A stretch of DNA of 64,000 nucleotides, taken from positions 62,001 through 126,000 of the forward strand of contig JAEKDP010000005.1 of NCBI GenBank assembly GCA_016521575.1, read 5' to 3'. Source of the DNA: Rhodobacteraceae bacterium F11138. GTDB taxonomy: Bacteria; Pseudomonadota; Alphaproteobacteria; Rhodobacterales; Rhodobacteraceae. The position numbers were made by a program, and so were the translations under genes. This document shows, one piece after another, positions 33,105-41,275 of this stretch. Positions within the stretch are counted from its first letter, which is position 1; each line of letters opens with the position of its first letter. The notes below the pieces were generated by a model. It saw nothing but the letters and a program-made list of their open reading frames with translations. It did no database searches and had not been told where the DNA came from.

Positions 33105-33965
33105 ATGTCCGCCGTCCGGGTTCGCGCCTGTCTCAGTTTCGATATCGACGGGCTGGCCCTGATCAGGGCCAAGCGCGCATTGGGTGTCGATCTGCCCGAT
33201 GGTCTTGCAGACTTGATGCAGCGGGACCAGACAGTGTATTTCGACCGGCTTCTGGGATTTTATGACCGGCTTGGCGTGCCGCAATCCGTGTTCATCCCGA
33301 CCTTAACCGCGCGGGCCGAGCCCGATCGCGTGCATCGGCTGATCGACAGCGGGCATGAAATCGGATTTCACGGCTGGGATCATTTGCCTTTCGCCAGTCT
33401 GGACGCGGCGGGGGAACGGGCCGAATTTCAGAACAGTGTGGATGTATTTCGGGCCGAATTCGGCGTGCGCCTGCGCGGGATGCGGGCCCCGTCCTATGGC
33501 CTGTCGGATCGCACCCCGGAGAACGTGATCGCTGCGGGCATGACCTATGACAGCAGCGCCGTCGCCGAATTCCTGCCGCAGCGCATGACGCGCGCCGCAG
33601 GCGGCTACTGGAGCCTGCCAACCCATGCGCAACTGGACGACTGGGCCCATTGTGTCCATCTGCCCCGGCTTGGCTATGACCGACCCATGCTGCCCGCCGC
33701 ACAGGTTCTGCGGGTCTACAAGGACACATTCGATCGTTGCTATGCCGAAGGCGGCTGTTTTGTGACGGTCTGGCATCCCTTTGTCACCCTGTGCGACCGC
33801 TATATCGGCGTGGCCGATGCGCTGGCCGATTACATAGCCGGGCATACGGGGGTGGTGTTTTCGACATTGGCCGACATGGCCGATGCGCTTGACGCGCAGC
33901 GCGGGCCCTATTCGCCGCAGGACGGAGCGGGCATCAGCCAGGCGGCAAGGATAACGCGCGCATAG
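33105..33965 (+). CDS. Polysaccharide deacetylase (NodB)-family hydrolase
   Basis: A 286-residue NodB-fold carbohydrate-esterase-4 relative. The first motif reads SFDIDG instead of the common FDDG, and the metal histidines are in HEIGFHGWDH. MRAPSYGLSD and FVTVWHPF correspond to later motifs. Such variants occur in PuuE-type allantoinases and other cytoplasmic C-N hydrolases, so cyclic amide or N-acyl hydrolysis is as likely as sugar deacetylation. There is no signal peptide. I chose ATG 33105 because the AGGG site suits it better than the ATG at 33099. Its 3' end overlaps the convergent TetR gene by 58 bp. Confidence 0.82.
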   Translation: MSAVRVRACLSFDIDGLALIRAKRALGVDLPDGLADLMQRDQTVYFDRLLGFYDRLGVPQSVFIPTLTARAEPDRVHRLIDSGHEIGFHGWDHLPFASLDAAGERAEFQNSVDVFRAEFGVRLRGMRAPSYGLSDRTPENVIAAGMTYDSSAVAEFLPQRMTRAAGGYWSLPTHAQLDDWAHCVHLPRLGYDRPMLPAAQVLRVYKDTFDRCYAEGGCFVTVWHPFVTLCDRYIGVADALADYIAGHTGVVFSTLADMADALDAQRGPYSPQDGAGISQAARITRA

Positions 33966-34540
33966 GCCGGGATCATCTCGATCAACCTGTCCACGGTCAT
34001 GTCGTCATCCATCACCATGCGCGCGAAATAGTCGGTTCCGATCATGGTGATCAACTCGGTTGTCAGGGCGATGTCCGTATCGGGATGCAGCCGGCCCGCA
34101 TCGCGATAGGTTTCCAGCAACTTGCGATAGTGCAACGCGATGCTCCAGCCGAACAGGCGGCCTGCCCGGGTCAGGTTCGTCGGCGGAGAATCATAGGCTG
34201 CCCTCAACAGTACCCGCCAGCCGCGCTTGCCCAGTGTCGCCAGGGTCTGTTGCGCCAGCAGCCGTTCATAGGCGATGATCCCGTCCACCGGTTCCGGCGG
34301 CAGGGCATCCAGCAAGGCGCGCCGTGCGGGCAGGGCGCTGCGCAGATGCCGCAGCGCAATGGCCGTCATGACATTGGCCTTGGTTTCAAAGTAGTTATAG
34401 GCCGTCGCGGTGGAAACACCGGCGCGGGCCGCGATCTCTTCCATCTGGGTATCGTCATAGCCCTGTTCTTCGAACAGTTCGCGCGCCGCCTGTGTCAATG
34501 CTTCGCGCTTGATCCGTTTGTTTTTTTCTCTCAGTCCCAT
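33908..34540 (-). CDS. TetR-family regulator
   Basis: A 210-residue TetR protein. The N-terminal HTH (KREALTQAARELFEEQGYDD, then IAARAGVSTATAYNYFETKANVM) is at about 12-60, with a helical ligand domain behind. It diverges from the second Pot-type operon; the intervening AT-rich repeats at 34610-34658 are the likely operators. It probably represses the transporter/amidohydrolase operon. The ligand is unknown. Confidence 0.88.
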   Translation of the reverse strand: MGLREKNKRIKREALTQAARELFEEQGYDDTQMEEIAARAGVSTATAYNYFETKANVMTAIALRHLRSALPARRALLDALPPEPVDGIIAYERLLAQQTLATLGKRGWRVLLRAAYDSPPTNLTRAGRLFGWSIALHYRKLLETYRDAGRLHPDTDIALTTELITMIGTDYFARMVMDDDMTVDRLIEMIPAYARVILAAWLMPAPSCGE

Positions 34541-34609
34541 CGCGTTTTGCCTTTCCTTGACGTGTTGTCATAGCAGGGCTGTGTCATTGGTCCATGAAAT
34601 TATGCACTT

Positions 34610-34658
34610 AACTACAAAAATATAGTTGAATTTAAAAATATAGTTGACTTTAAAAATA
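34610..34658. repeat. 18-bp-period AT-rich repeats with AACTA/TAGTT dyad, probable TetR operators
   Basis: In the divergent tetR/potA-like promoter region a 14-bp sequence AAAAATATAGTTGA occurs twice (34616-34629 and 34634-34647), and TTTAAAAATA recurs at 34631 and 34649, all with an 18-bp period. The left edge forms the inverted repeat AACTA-N8-TAGTT (34610-34627). The AT richness stands out sharply from the neighbourhood. Tandem binding by the adjacent TetR, or a strong UP-element/curved promoter, would both fit. Confidence 0.6.
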
Positions 34659-34699
34659 ACCCGGTGTTTGCTCCGTGACACCTTGCCAGCAGACCTGAG

Positions 34700-35704
34700 A
34701 TGATGACGCATACACCAGAAACCGACACCTTGAAGATCCGCGACCTTTCCAAGACCTATGGAAAATTTCGCGCGCTCGACACCGTTTCGCTCGGCGTCGA
34801 TCAGGGCGAATTTCTTACTTTGCTCGGGCCGTCCGGGTCGGGCAAGACGACATTGCTGATGTCCATTGCCGGCTTTATTCAGCCCGACCACGGGCAGATC
34901 ACATTGGGCGGGCGCGACATCACCCACATGCCGCCCGAAAAGCGCAGCTTTGGCATGGTGTTTCAGGGCTATGCGCTGTTTCCGCATCTGACGGTGAATG
35001 ACAATGTGATGTTTCCGCTGAAAATGCGGGGCGAAAAGGGCGCGCAAGCCGCGCGTCGCGTGGCCGAGGCGTTGGAGCTTGTCGGGCTGTCGGACAAGGG
35101 GATACGCTATCCGCGTGAATTGTCAGGCGGTCAGCAACAGCGTGTGGCGCTGGCGCGGGCCATCGTCTTTCAGCCGCATATGCTGTTGCTGGACGAACCG
35201 CTCAGCGCGCTGGACACGCAATTGCGCGGTCAGTTGCAGAGCGAACTGAAGCGTCTGCATCGGGCGGTGGGTCTGACCTTTATCTATGTCACCCATGACC
35301 AAAGCGAGGCGCTGTCCATGTCCGACCGGATCGCGGTGATGCGCGAGGGGCGGCTGGAACAGGTCGGCCGTCCGGACGATCTGTATGACAGGCCCGCCAA
35401 CCGGTTCGTTGCCGAATTCATGGGCGTCGAGAACTTCCTGCCCCCAGAGCTGAGCGGCGGTCAGCACACTCTGGCCTTGCGCGCACATGCGCTGGAACTG
35501 GCTGCTGGCCGGGGGCGTGTTGCCGCCCATGTCACGGAACGGGATTATTACGGGGCCGAAATTCGATACACGGCGCACACCGAAAGCGGCGTGCCGCTGC
35601 GCTTCAAGATCGCCGCCGGTCAAGGTGAATCCCTGCCGCAGGAGGGCGATGCCATCGGGCTGGACTGGCAGGACAAGGATGCGCTGCCATTGGCCGATCA
35701 CTGA
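34700..35704 (+). CDS. PotA-type ABC importer ATPase (second system)
   Basis: A 334-residue ABC ATPase with Walker A GPSGSGKTTLL, signature LSGGQQQRVALARAI, Walker B LLLDEPLSAL, VTHD switch and a C-terminal TOBE domain. It heads a second polyamine/opine-type importer operon. Two consecutive ATG codons (34700 and 34703) are possible starts, and the ribosome site is weak. The gene order ATPase, binding protein, permease, permease differs from the first Pot system, which has the binding protein last. Confidence 0.88.
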   Translation: MMTHTPETDTLKIRDLSKTYGKFRALDTVSLGVDQGEFLTLLGPSGSGKTTLLMSIAGFIQPDHGQITLGGRDITHMPPEKRSFGMVFQGYALFPHLTVNDNVMFPLKMRGEKGAQAARRVAEALELVGLSDKGIRYPRELSGGQQQRVALARAIVFQPHMLLLDEPLSALDTQLRGQLQSELKRLHRAVGLTFIYVTHDQSEALSMSDRIAVMREGRLEQVGRPDDLYDRPANRFVAEFMGVENFLPPELSGGQHTLALRAHALELAAGRGRVAAHVTERDYYGAEIRYTAHTESGVPLRFKIAAGQGESLPQEGDAIGLDWQDKDALPLADH

Positions 35705-35744
35705 CTGACCGAGATCCGGACCTTCAACAACAGGGAGAGAGAGA

Positions 35745-36851
35745 ATGGAAGATCAGAGCTTTGCCGAGGATTTCGCCGAGATCATGCGGGATCAGGACGC
35801 CAGCGGAATGAGCCGCCGGCGGATTCTGCAATCGGCGCTGGCCATGGGCGTGGCCCCGCTGGCCGCATCGCTTGGTGCACGCGGCGTTCTGGCGGCGGAC
35901 AAACCCGAAGTGGTGGTCGTCAACTGGGGCGGCTTGGCGGTGGAGGTGTTTCAACAGGCCTTTGCCGATCCATATAATGCCGAAGGCGGCAATATGGTCA
36001 TCGACGGGTCTGGCCCGCTGAACGGCAAGATCCTGACCATGGTGCAGGCGAATGACGTGACATGGGACATCTGCGATGCCGGCGTTACCACCCTGGCCGA
36101 TCTGGGCCCAAAGGGCGCGCTGCAACCGATCAACTACGATATCGTGGATAAGTCCAAGGTCGTTGACGGCATGACATATGAATTGGGTGTCGCGAACTAT
36201 TTCTTTTCGTCGGTCATGGCCTGGGACAGCGACAAGGTGGATGGCACGCCCAGCCCGGCGGATTTCTTCGACACGAAGAAATATCCGGGCCGCCGGATGA
36301 TCCGCAAGGACAGCCAGGCGATGCTCGAGCTGGCGCTTCTGGCGGATGGTGTCGCCCCCGAAGATCTGTATCCGCTGGATGTGGAACGTGCCTTTGCCAA
36401 GTTCGATTCGATCCGCGATGATCTGTTGTTCTGGAGTTCCGGATCGCAAAGCCAAAGCCTGCTGCGCGATGGGGAATGCGTCATGGGGTTCCTCTGGTCC
36501 ACCCGCGCCAATATGCTGGAAAAGGAAACTGCGGGCCGTATCAAATACACCTTCGACAAGGGTCTGTTGCAGCCCGGTCTTTGGGTCGTGCCGAAGAACA
36601 ACCCTGCCGGGGATGAAGCGTTCCGTGCCATTGCCTCGATGCAGAGACCCGAGGAACAGGTCTATGTGCTGGAGCAGATGGGCAATGGCCCGGCCAACCC
36701 CGCGGCGGCCGAAATGGTGCCCGAACAGCTGCGCAGCGCCAATCCCGCCGATCCCGAAAACCGCAAGGTTCAGGCGACGCTGAACGCGGATTGGTATATC
36801 GAGCATCATCGCGAAACCTATCAGGCGTTCCTGGACCGGATCGTCCTCTGA
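35745..36851 (+). CDS. PotD-like solute-binding protein, Tat-exported
   Basis: A 368-residue binding protein of the spermidine/putrescine family. A long N-region (MEDQSFAEDFAEIM) precedes a twin-arginine signal (SRRRILQSALAMG, about 22-34), with cleavage expected after GVLAA. The mature start KPEVVVVNWGGLAVEVFQQ is typical of PotD-like proteins. GGGAGAGAG precedes the ATG. A perfect 24-bp palindrome follows the stop. The ligand could be an amine, a guanidino compound or an amino-acid derivative. Confidence 0.87.
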   Translation: MEDQSFAEDFAEIMRDQDASGMSRRRILQSALAMGVAPLAASLGARGVLAADKPEVVVVNWGGLAVEVFQQAFADPYNAEGGNMVIDGSGPLNGKILTMVQANDVTWDICDAGVTTLADLGPKGALQPINYDIVDKSKVVDGMTYELGVANYFFSSVMAWDSDKVDGTPSPADFFDTKKYPGRRMIRKDSQAMLELALLADGVAPEDLYPLDVERAFAKFDSIRDDLLFWSSGSQSQSLLRDGECVMGFLWSTRANMLEKETAGRIKYTFDKGLLQPGLWVVPKNNPAGDEAFRAIASMQRPEEQVYVLEQMGNGPANPAAAEMVPEQLRSANPADPENRKVQATLNADWYIEHHRETYQAFLDRIVL

Positions 36852-36859
36852 GCCTGACA

Positions 36860-36883
36860 ACGGTGCCCCGGCCGGGGCACCGT
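36860..36883. terminator. 24-bp perfect palindrome after the binding-protein gene
   Basis: ACGGTGCCCCGG/CCGGGGCACCGT, a perfect dyad 8 bp after the stop and before the permease gene. It can form a very stable hairpin without a T tract. It probably protects the upstream mRNA from 3' decay. Confidence 0.7.
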
Positions 36884-36936
36884 CCGCCCGCATGCCGACG
36901 CGGGCATTTTCCCTTTGCCACCGGACATTTCTGCCC

Positions 36937-37779
36937 ATGCAGCGCAAATACAATCCGCAATTGACCTACTGGCTGCTTGTCCTGCCTGCGTTGCTGGCCA
37001 TGGCGGTGTTCTATTTCTACCCGGTGTCGCGGGTGCTGTGGATGAGTGTGACCATCCCCGAACCCGGGCTGGGCAATTTCGCGCAGCTGGCCAACTCCCA
37101 TTCGATCAACCGGATGCTTTGGACCACCTTGCGTATCTCGCTGATTTCGACCGCACTGACCCTGATCCTGGGCTATGTGGTGGCCTATGTGATCACCCAT
37201 GCCGAGGATCGCCGCAAAAGATTGCTGTTCATGGCGGTGCTGGCATCGCTGTGGATTTCGGTTCTGGTCCGCGCCTTCGCGTGGTTTGCCCTGCTGCGCA
37301 GTGACGGGCTGATCAATCAGATGTTGATGGGGCTGGGTATCACAGACACGCCCCTGCCGATGATGTGGAACGAGTTTTCCGTGCTGGTGGGGATTGTGCA
37401 TGCAATGCTGCCGTTGGCCATCCTGCCGCTGTATTCCGGTATGCAGTCGATTGACCCGCGCCTGGTCGCCGCCGCGCGCGGGCTGGGGGCAAACCGTCGG
37501 GGCGCATTCTGGCGCATCTTCTTTCCGTTGACCCTGCCGGGGGTGTTCGGCGCGTCGATCCTGGTGTTCATCTATGCGCTGGGCTTCTATGTCACCCCGG
37601 CGCTGTTGGGCGGTGGCCGCAAGATGATGATCGCTGAATACATCAAGGTGCAGATCCTCGAAGTGGTCAACTGGGGTGCCGGTTCCATGCTGGCCAGCGT
37701 GCTGCTGATCTTCATCGTCGTCACCCTGGCCATTGTCAGCCGCCTCGTCGACCTGCGCAAACTGTTCGGAGCTGCCTGA
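36937..37779 (+). CDS. PotB-like ABC permease (second system)
   Basis: A 280-residue permease with about six helices (first YWLLVLPALLAMAVFYFYPV) and the EAA-type loop AAARGLGANRRGAFWRIFFPLTLPG. ATG 36937 gives MQRKYNPQLTYW, the usual short N-terminus; an ATG at 36892 in the same frame is possible but adds an unrelated leader. The stop and next start overlap as TGATG. Confidence 0.85.
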   Translation: MQRKYNPQLTYWLLVLPALLAMAVFYFYPVSRVLWMSVTIPEPGLGNFAQLANSHSINRMLWTTLRISLISTALTLILGYVVAYVITHAEDRRKRLLFMAVLASLWISVLVRAFAWFALLRSDGLINQMLMGLGITDTPLPMMWNEFSVLVGIVHAMLPLAILPLYSGMQSIDPRLVAAARGLGANRRGAFWRIFFPLTLPGVFGASILVFIYALGFYVTPALLGGGRKMMIAEYIKVQILEVVNWGAGSMLASVLLIFIVVTLAIVSRLVDLRKLFGAA

Positions 37780-38570
37780 TGTCGTCTTTCGCCCGTGACA
37801 ATGCCTCGTTGCCCGTGCGGGGTTCTGCCTGGACGATCATCTGCCTGATGATCTTGCCGATGAGTGTGGTGTTCGCGGTCTCGGTGACCGACCGTCCCTA
37901 TCTTTCGCTGCCGGAGAACGGGGTATCGCTGCAATACTACAGAAACCTGTTCACCTCGCCCGAATGGCTTCTGTCGATCTGGCAAAGCTTCGTGATCGCC
38001 TGCGTGTCGACGATGGTCGCCGGCGCGCTGGGCACGCTGGGGTCGATCGGGTGCTGGCGGATCAGTTCGGGTGCGTCCAATGTCTTGCGGCTGGTGATGC
38101 TGGTGCCACTTATGTTGCCGCCCATCGTCTATGGGCTGGGGGCATATCAGGTGTGGGCCGATCTGGGCTGGATCAATACCTATACCGGGATCATCGTTGC
38201 CCATGCCATGACTGGCATCCCTTATGTGGTGATCACCGTGTCCACCGCATTGGCCGGGCTGGACCCGAAGCTGGAGCAGGCGGCGCGCAGCCTTGGGGCC
38301 GGGATGGGTGCGACCATCTGGTACGTGATCTTTCCCAATATCATGCCGGGGATTCTGTCAGGGCTGGTCTTCGCCTTTATCCATTCCTGGGACGAGCTGG
38401 TGATCGCCCTCTTCATCGCCGGGCGCAATGTGTTCACGCTGCCACGCCGGATGTGGGACGGGATCAACGAAAATCTCGATCCGACGATGGCCGCGGTGGC
38501 CTCGGTCCTGATCCTGGTCACGCTTGGCCTGCTTGTGTTCGAGCTGCTCGGCCGCGGTCGAAAACGCTGA
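37779..38570 (+). CDS. PotC-like ABC permease (second system)
   Basis: A 263-residue inner-membrane permease with the EAA-type loop LEQAARSLGAGMGATIWYVIFPNIMPG. It forms the channel with the preceding permease, whose stop it overlaps. The amidohydrolase gene follows after 14 bp, so transport and hydrolysis are in one operon. Confidence 0.88.
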   Translation: MSSFARDNASLPVRGSAWTIICLMILPMSVVFAVSVTDRPYLSLPENGVSLQYYRNLFTSPEWLLSIWQSFVIACVSTMVAGALGTLGSIGCWRISSGASNVLRLVMLVPLMLPPIVYGLGAYQVWADLGWINTYTGIIVAHAMTGIPYVVITVSTALAGLDPKLEQAARSLGAGMGATIWYVIFPNIMPGILSGLVFAFIHSWDELVIALFIAGRNVFTLPRRMWDGINENLDPTMAAVASVLILVTLGLLVFELLGRGRKR

Positions 38571-38584
38571 AGTCGGAGAAAATC

Positions 38585-40171
38585 ATGACCATTTTTGCAA
38601 ATGCACCCGTGAAACAACAGGCGATGGCCTGGATCGATGCGCAACTGGACAGCCTGTCAGCCGATCACATGACGATCTGGAACCTGCATGAACCATCCTG
38701 GCGGGAATACAAATCCGTCGCCTGGTATGTGGACCGGCTGCGCGCCGAAGGGTTCGAGGTCGAGGCCGGATCTGGCGGCATGCCCACCGCGTTCTGTGCC
38801 ACCTGGAGCAATGGCGCCGGGCCGACGATCGGCGGCTATGCCGAATATGACGCAGTTCCGGGTCAGTCGCAGGCTGCGGTGCCGTATCGCGCGCCCCGTG
38901 AGGGTAGCTCGAAATATGCCGCTGGGCACACTGATCCGCATTCGGCATTGGGCATAGGATCACTGACCGGATTCCTGGCTGCCAAAGCAATGATGGAAAA
39001 GCACAATATACCCGGCCGTCTGCAATTCATGGGTGAACCGGCTGAAAAGATGTGCGGCTCCAAGCCGGTCCATGCCGCCAAGGGCTATTATGACGACCTG
39101 GACGCCGCGATCAGCTTTCATCCGCATTCGTTCCCGGCGTTGACCAACGGGTGTTTCTGGGACACCCATTCGGCCCCGTATTGGAGCCGCATCTATACCT
39201 TCGATTGCGACACACCGGAAACCTGGCAGCAATCCAAGGCCAACACCGGGATTGCCCATACGCATTTCAGCGCCCGTGCCCCCGGCGCGATTGACGCTGT
39301 CTGTCTGATGTACAGTGCCGGGAAATACATGAAAGAGAGCATGCTGCCGCATCATGGCAGCTGGACGCTGAACGAACATATTCTGAAGGCAGGGCACGCC
39401 TCGGCGGATAATATCGCCCCGGGGCTGGGGCAGATTCAGTATTCTTTCCGCGGGCCGGCGCTTGCCATGTGCGAACAGGTGTTCGAGGTGCTGGATCGCA
39501 ACGCCGATCATATCGCGCAGATGAGCCACTGTACCGTTCACAAAGCCTGGATCACGCGCTGCCGTCCGGGTTTGCCCAATCACGCCATGGCGCGGCTTGC
39601 CTTTTCCAATTTTCAAGAGATCGGACCGCCGCGATGGCCGCAAGAGGGCAAGGTGTTCGCCCGGCAGATCATGCAAGGGTTGGGCCGCGAACCCCTGGAG
39701 GAGCCCTTTGTCGACGGCCATGACCGGCTGACCCCGCCCTGGGAGGCCGAACAGGCCTTCCGTGCCCAGTTGCCAGCCTGGCAGCATCATATCGCCGCGG
39801 ACGATTATGTGGAATACACGTGGCACGCGCCCACCGTCCGGCTGTATGTGGCAAGGCCGACACTGGCGTCGCCCGACGGGTATCGCTATGGCGAATGGAC
39901 CCGCAATGCCATGGGTGGCGTGCCGGCTTGCATCGACCCGATGTGGTCCACCGCCGGGCGGGTGATTTCGGCCACCATTCTGGATCTGCTGACCGACGGC
40001 AGCAGTCTGAATGCTGCACAGCGCGAATTTCAGGACCGCTCAGGTGGCGGCATTGGCGGGCCGGAGTGGACGGCACCCTTGCTTCCCGCCGGTTTTGACG
40101 CGCCGGTCGGGTATGGCTGGCCAGAATACATCAGTACCGCGCGTGGCGAAGGCTGGTCGCACCCGGCCTGA
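38585..40171 (+). CDS. M20-family amidohydrolase, AbgB-like
   Basis: A 528-residue zinc amidohydrolase of the aminobenzoyl-glutamate hydrolase B (AbgB) group. Features include an N-terminal LHEPSWREYKS (substrate/metal region), GYAEYDAVPGQ in place of the usual HxD strand, a GHTDPHSALGIGSLTG metal segment, GEPAEKMCGSK and a dimerisation domain with AHTHFSA. It is longer than typical M20D proteins. ATG 38585 follows a CGGAG site. It probably cleaves the amide bond of the compound imported by the preceding genes. AbgB itself acts on p-aminobenzoyl-glutamate; identical specificity here is not implied. Confidence 0.85.
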   Translation: MTIFANAPVKQQAMAWIDAQLDSLSADHMTIWNLHEPSWREYKSVAWYVDRLRAEGFEVEAGSGGMPTAFCATWSNGAGPTIGGYAEYDAVPGQSQAAVPYRAPREGSSKYAAGHTDPHSALGIGSLTGFLAAKAMMEKHNIPGRLQFMGEPAEKMCGSKPVHAAKGYYDDLDAAISFHPHSFPALTNGCFWDTHSAPYWSRIYTFDCDTPETWQQSKANTGIAHTHFSARAPGAIDAVCLMYSAGKYMKESMLPHHGSWTLNEHILKAGHASADNIAPGLGQIQYSFRGPALAMCEQVFEVLDRNADHIAQMSHCTVHKAWITRCRPGLPNHAMARLAFSNFQEIGPPRWPQEGKVFARQIMQGLGREPLEEPFVDGHDRLTPPWEAEQAFRAQLPAWQHHIAADDYVEYTWHAPTVRLYVARPTLASPDGYRYGEWTRNAMGGVPACIDPMWSTAGRVISATILDLLTDGSSLNAAQREFQDRSGGGIGGPEWTAPLLPAGFDAPVGYGWPEYISTARGEGWSHPA

Positions 40172-40210
40172 TCTTTTCCTGTATCCCTGTGTCATCAATG
40201 GAGCCTACAT

Positions 40211-41218
40211 ATGTCGATTATCACCGAAGCCGAATATCGGTACAACACCCTGATCAAGCAGTTTCCCTCAAAGGAAAGCCCCGCGTTTCACGAGGTCGAG
40301 GAACAACAGGCCGTCTGGGGCCGGGTCTGGGGCTGCGACAATGATGTCGGCCAGATCCGCAGGGTGCTGATGCACCGGCCGGGCGAAGAGCTGGATGTGA
40401 TCGATCCCACGCGCCGGATCGAGGGCATCAACGCCTTTGGCGAGATCGACAAAGGGTGGTACTGGCGCGGTGATGCGATCCCCGATCTTGCCGAGATGCA
40501 GGCCCAGCACGACGGGTATGCGGATATCCTGTGCGATGAAGGCGCCGAGGTGGTGTATGTGGACAAGGCGGCCCCGGGCAAGATGAAACAGGTCTATACA
40601 CGGGACAGCGTGATTGCCGTGAAGGGCGGTGCCATTGTGACCCGGCTCGGCCCGCCGATCCGACGGGGCGAGGAACTGCCCGTCACCCGCACCCTGGCCG
40701 CACTCGGCATGCCGATCCTGCGCACGATCAGTGGCACGGGGCTGATGGAGGGGGGCAGTTTCGCTTTCATCACGCCGAACGTGGCTGTCGTGGGGCTGTC
40801 CTGTCGTGTGAATGCCGAAGGCGCCCGGCAATTGCAGGAAGTGCTGGCCACCCAGGGGGTGGAACTGCTGGTCGTTGAACTGACGGGATACCGGTTGCAT
40901 ATCGATGGTGCCTTCGTCATGGTCGACGCTGAAACGGCCTTTATCAACCCGACGCTGCTGCCCTACTGGTTCCTTGAAAAGCTGTCCGAGCTGGGTATCA
41001 GGACCATCGACGTCTGTCACGAGGATGAGGGCTGGGTCATCAACTGCCTGGCGGTCCGACCGGGGCGGGTTTTGATGTCGCCGGGTCTGTCGGATCGCAC
41101 GCGCGAGAAATTCGACAAGGCCGGGATCAGTGTGCGCAGCGTACCCTATGACAAGGTATCGCTGGGCGGCGGCGGTCTGCATTGTTCGACCGCACCGCTG
41201 ATCCGGGACAGCCTGTAA
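40211..41218 (+). CDS. Amidinotransferase/deiminase-superfamily enzyme
   Basis: A 335-residue protein of the guanidino-modifying superfamily (arginine deiminase, DDAH, glycine amidinotransferase). Visible are TGLMEGGSF (acidic residue of the first motif), YRLHIDGAFVMVD (catalytic His with Asp) and the C-terminal nucleophile segment GGGGLHCSTAPL with Cys. These enzymes attack the guanidinium carbon through a cysteine, giving a ureido product or transferring the amidino group. A GGAG site lies 9 bp before the ATG. Its neighbour is a keto-arginine-type decarboxylase, so a guanidino substrate is strongly suggested. Confidence 0.82.
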   Translation: MSIITEAEYRYNTLIKQFPSKESPAFHEVEEQQAVWGRVWGCDNDVGQIRRVLMHRPGEELDVIDPTRRIEGINAFGEIDKGWYWRGDAIPDLAEMQAQHDGYADILCDEGAEVVYVDKAAPGKMKQVYTRDSVIAVKGGAIVTRLGPPIRRGEELPVTRTLAALGMPILRTISGTGLMEGGSFAFITPNVAVVGLSCRVNAEGARQLQEVLATQGVELLVVELTGYRLHIDGAFVMVDAETAFINPTLLPYWFLEKLSELGIRTIDVCHEDEGWVINCLAVRPGRVLMSPGLSDRTREKFDKAGISVRSVPYDKVSLGGGGLHCSTAPLIRDSL

Positions 41219-41275
41219 CCCCGCCTTGGCTTGGCCTGTGCTGTCATCGCCCATTCGGCTCAGAAGGAAATACTC

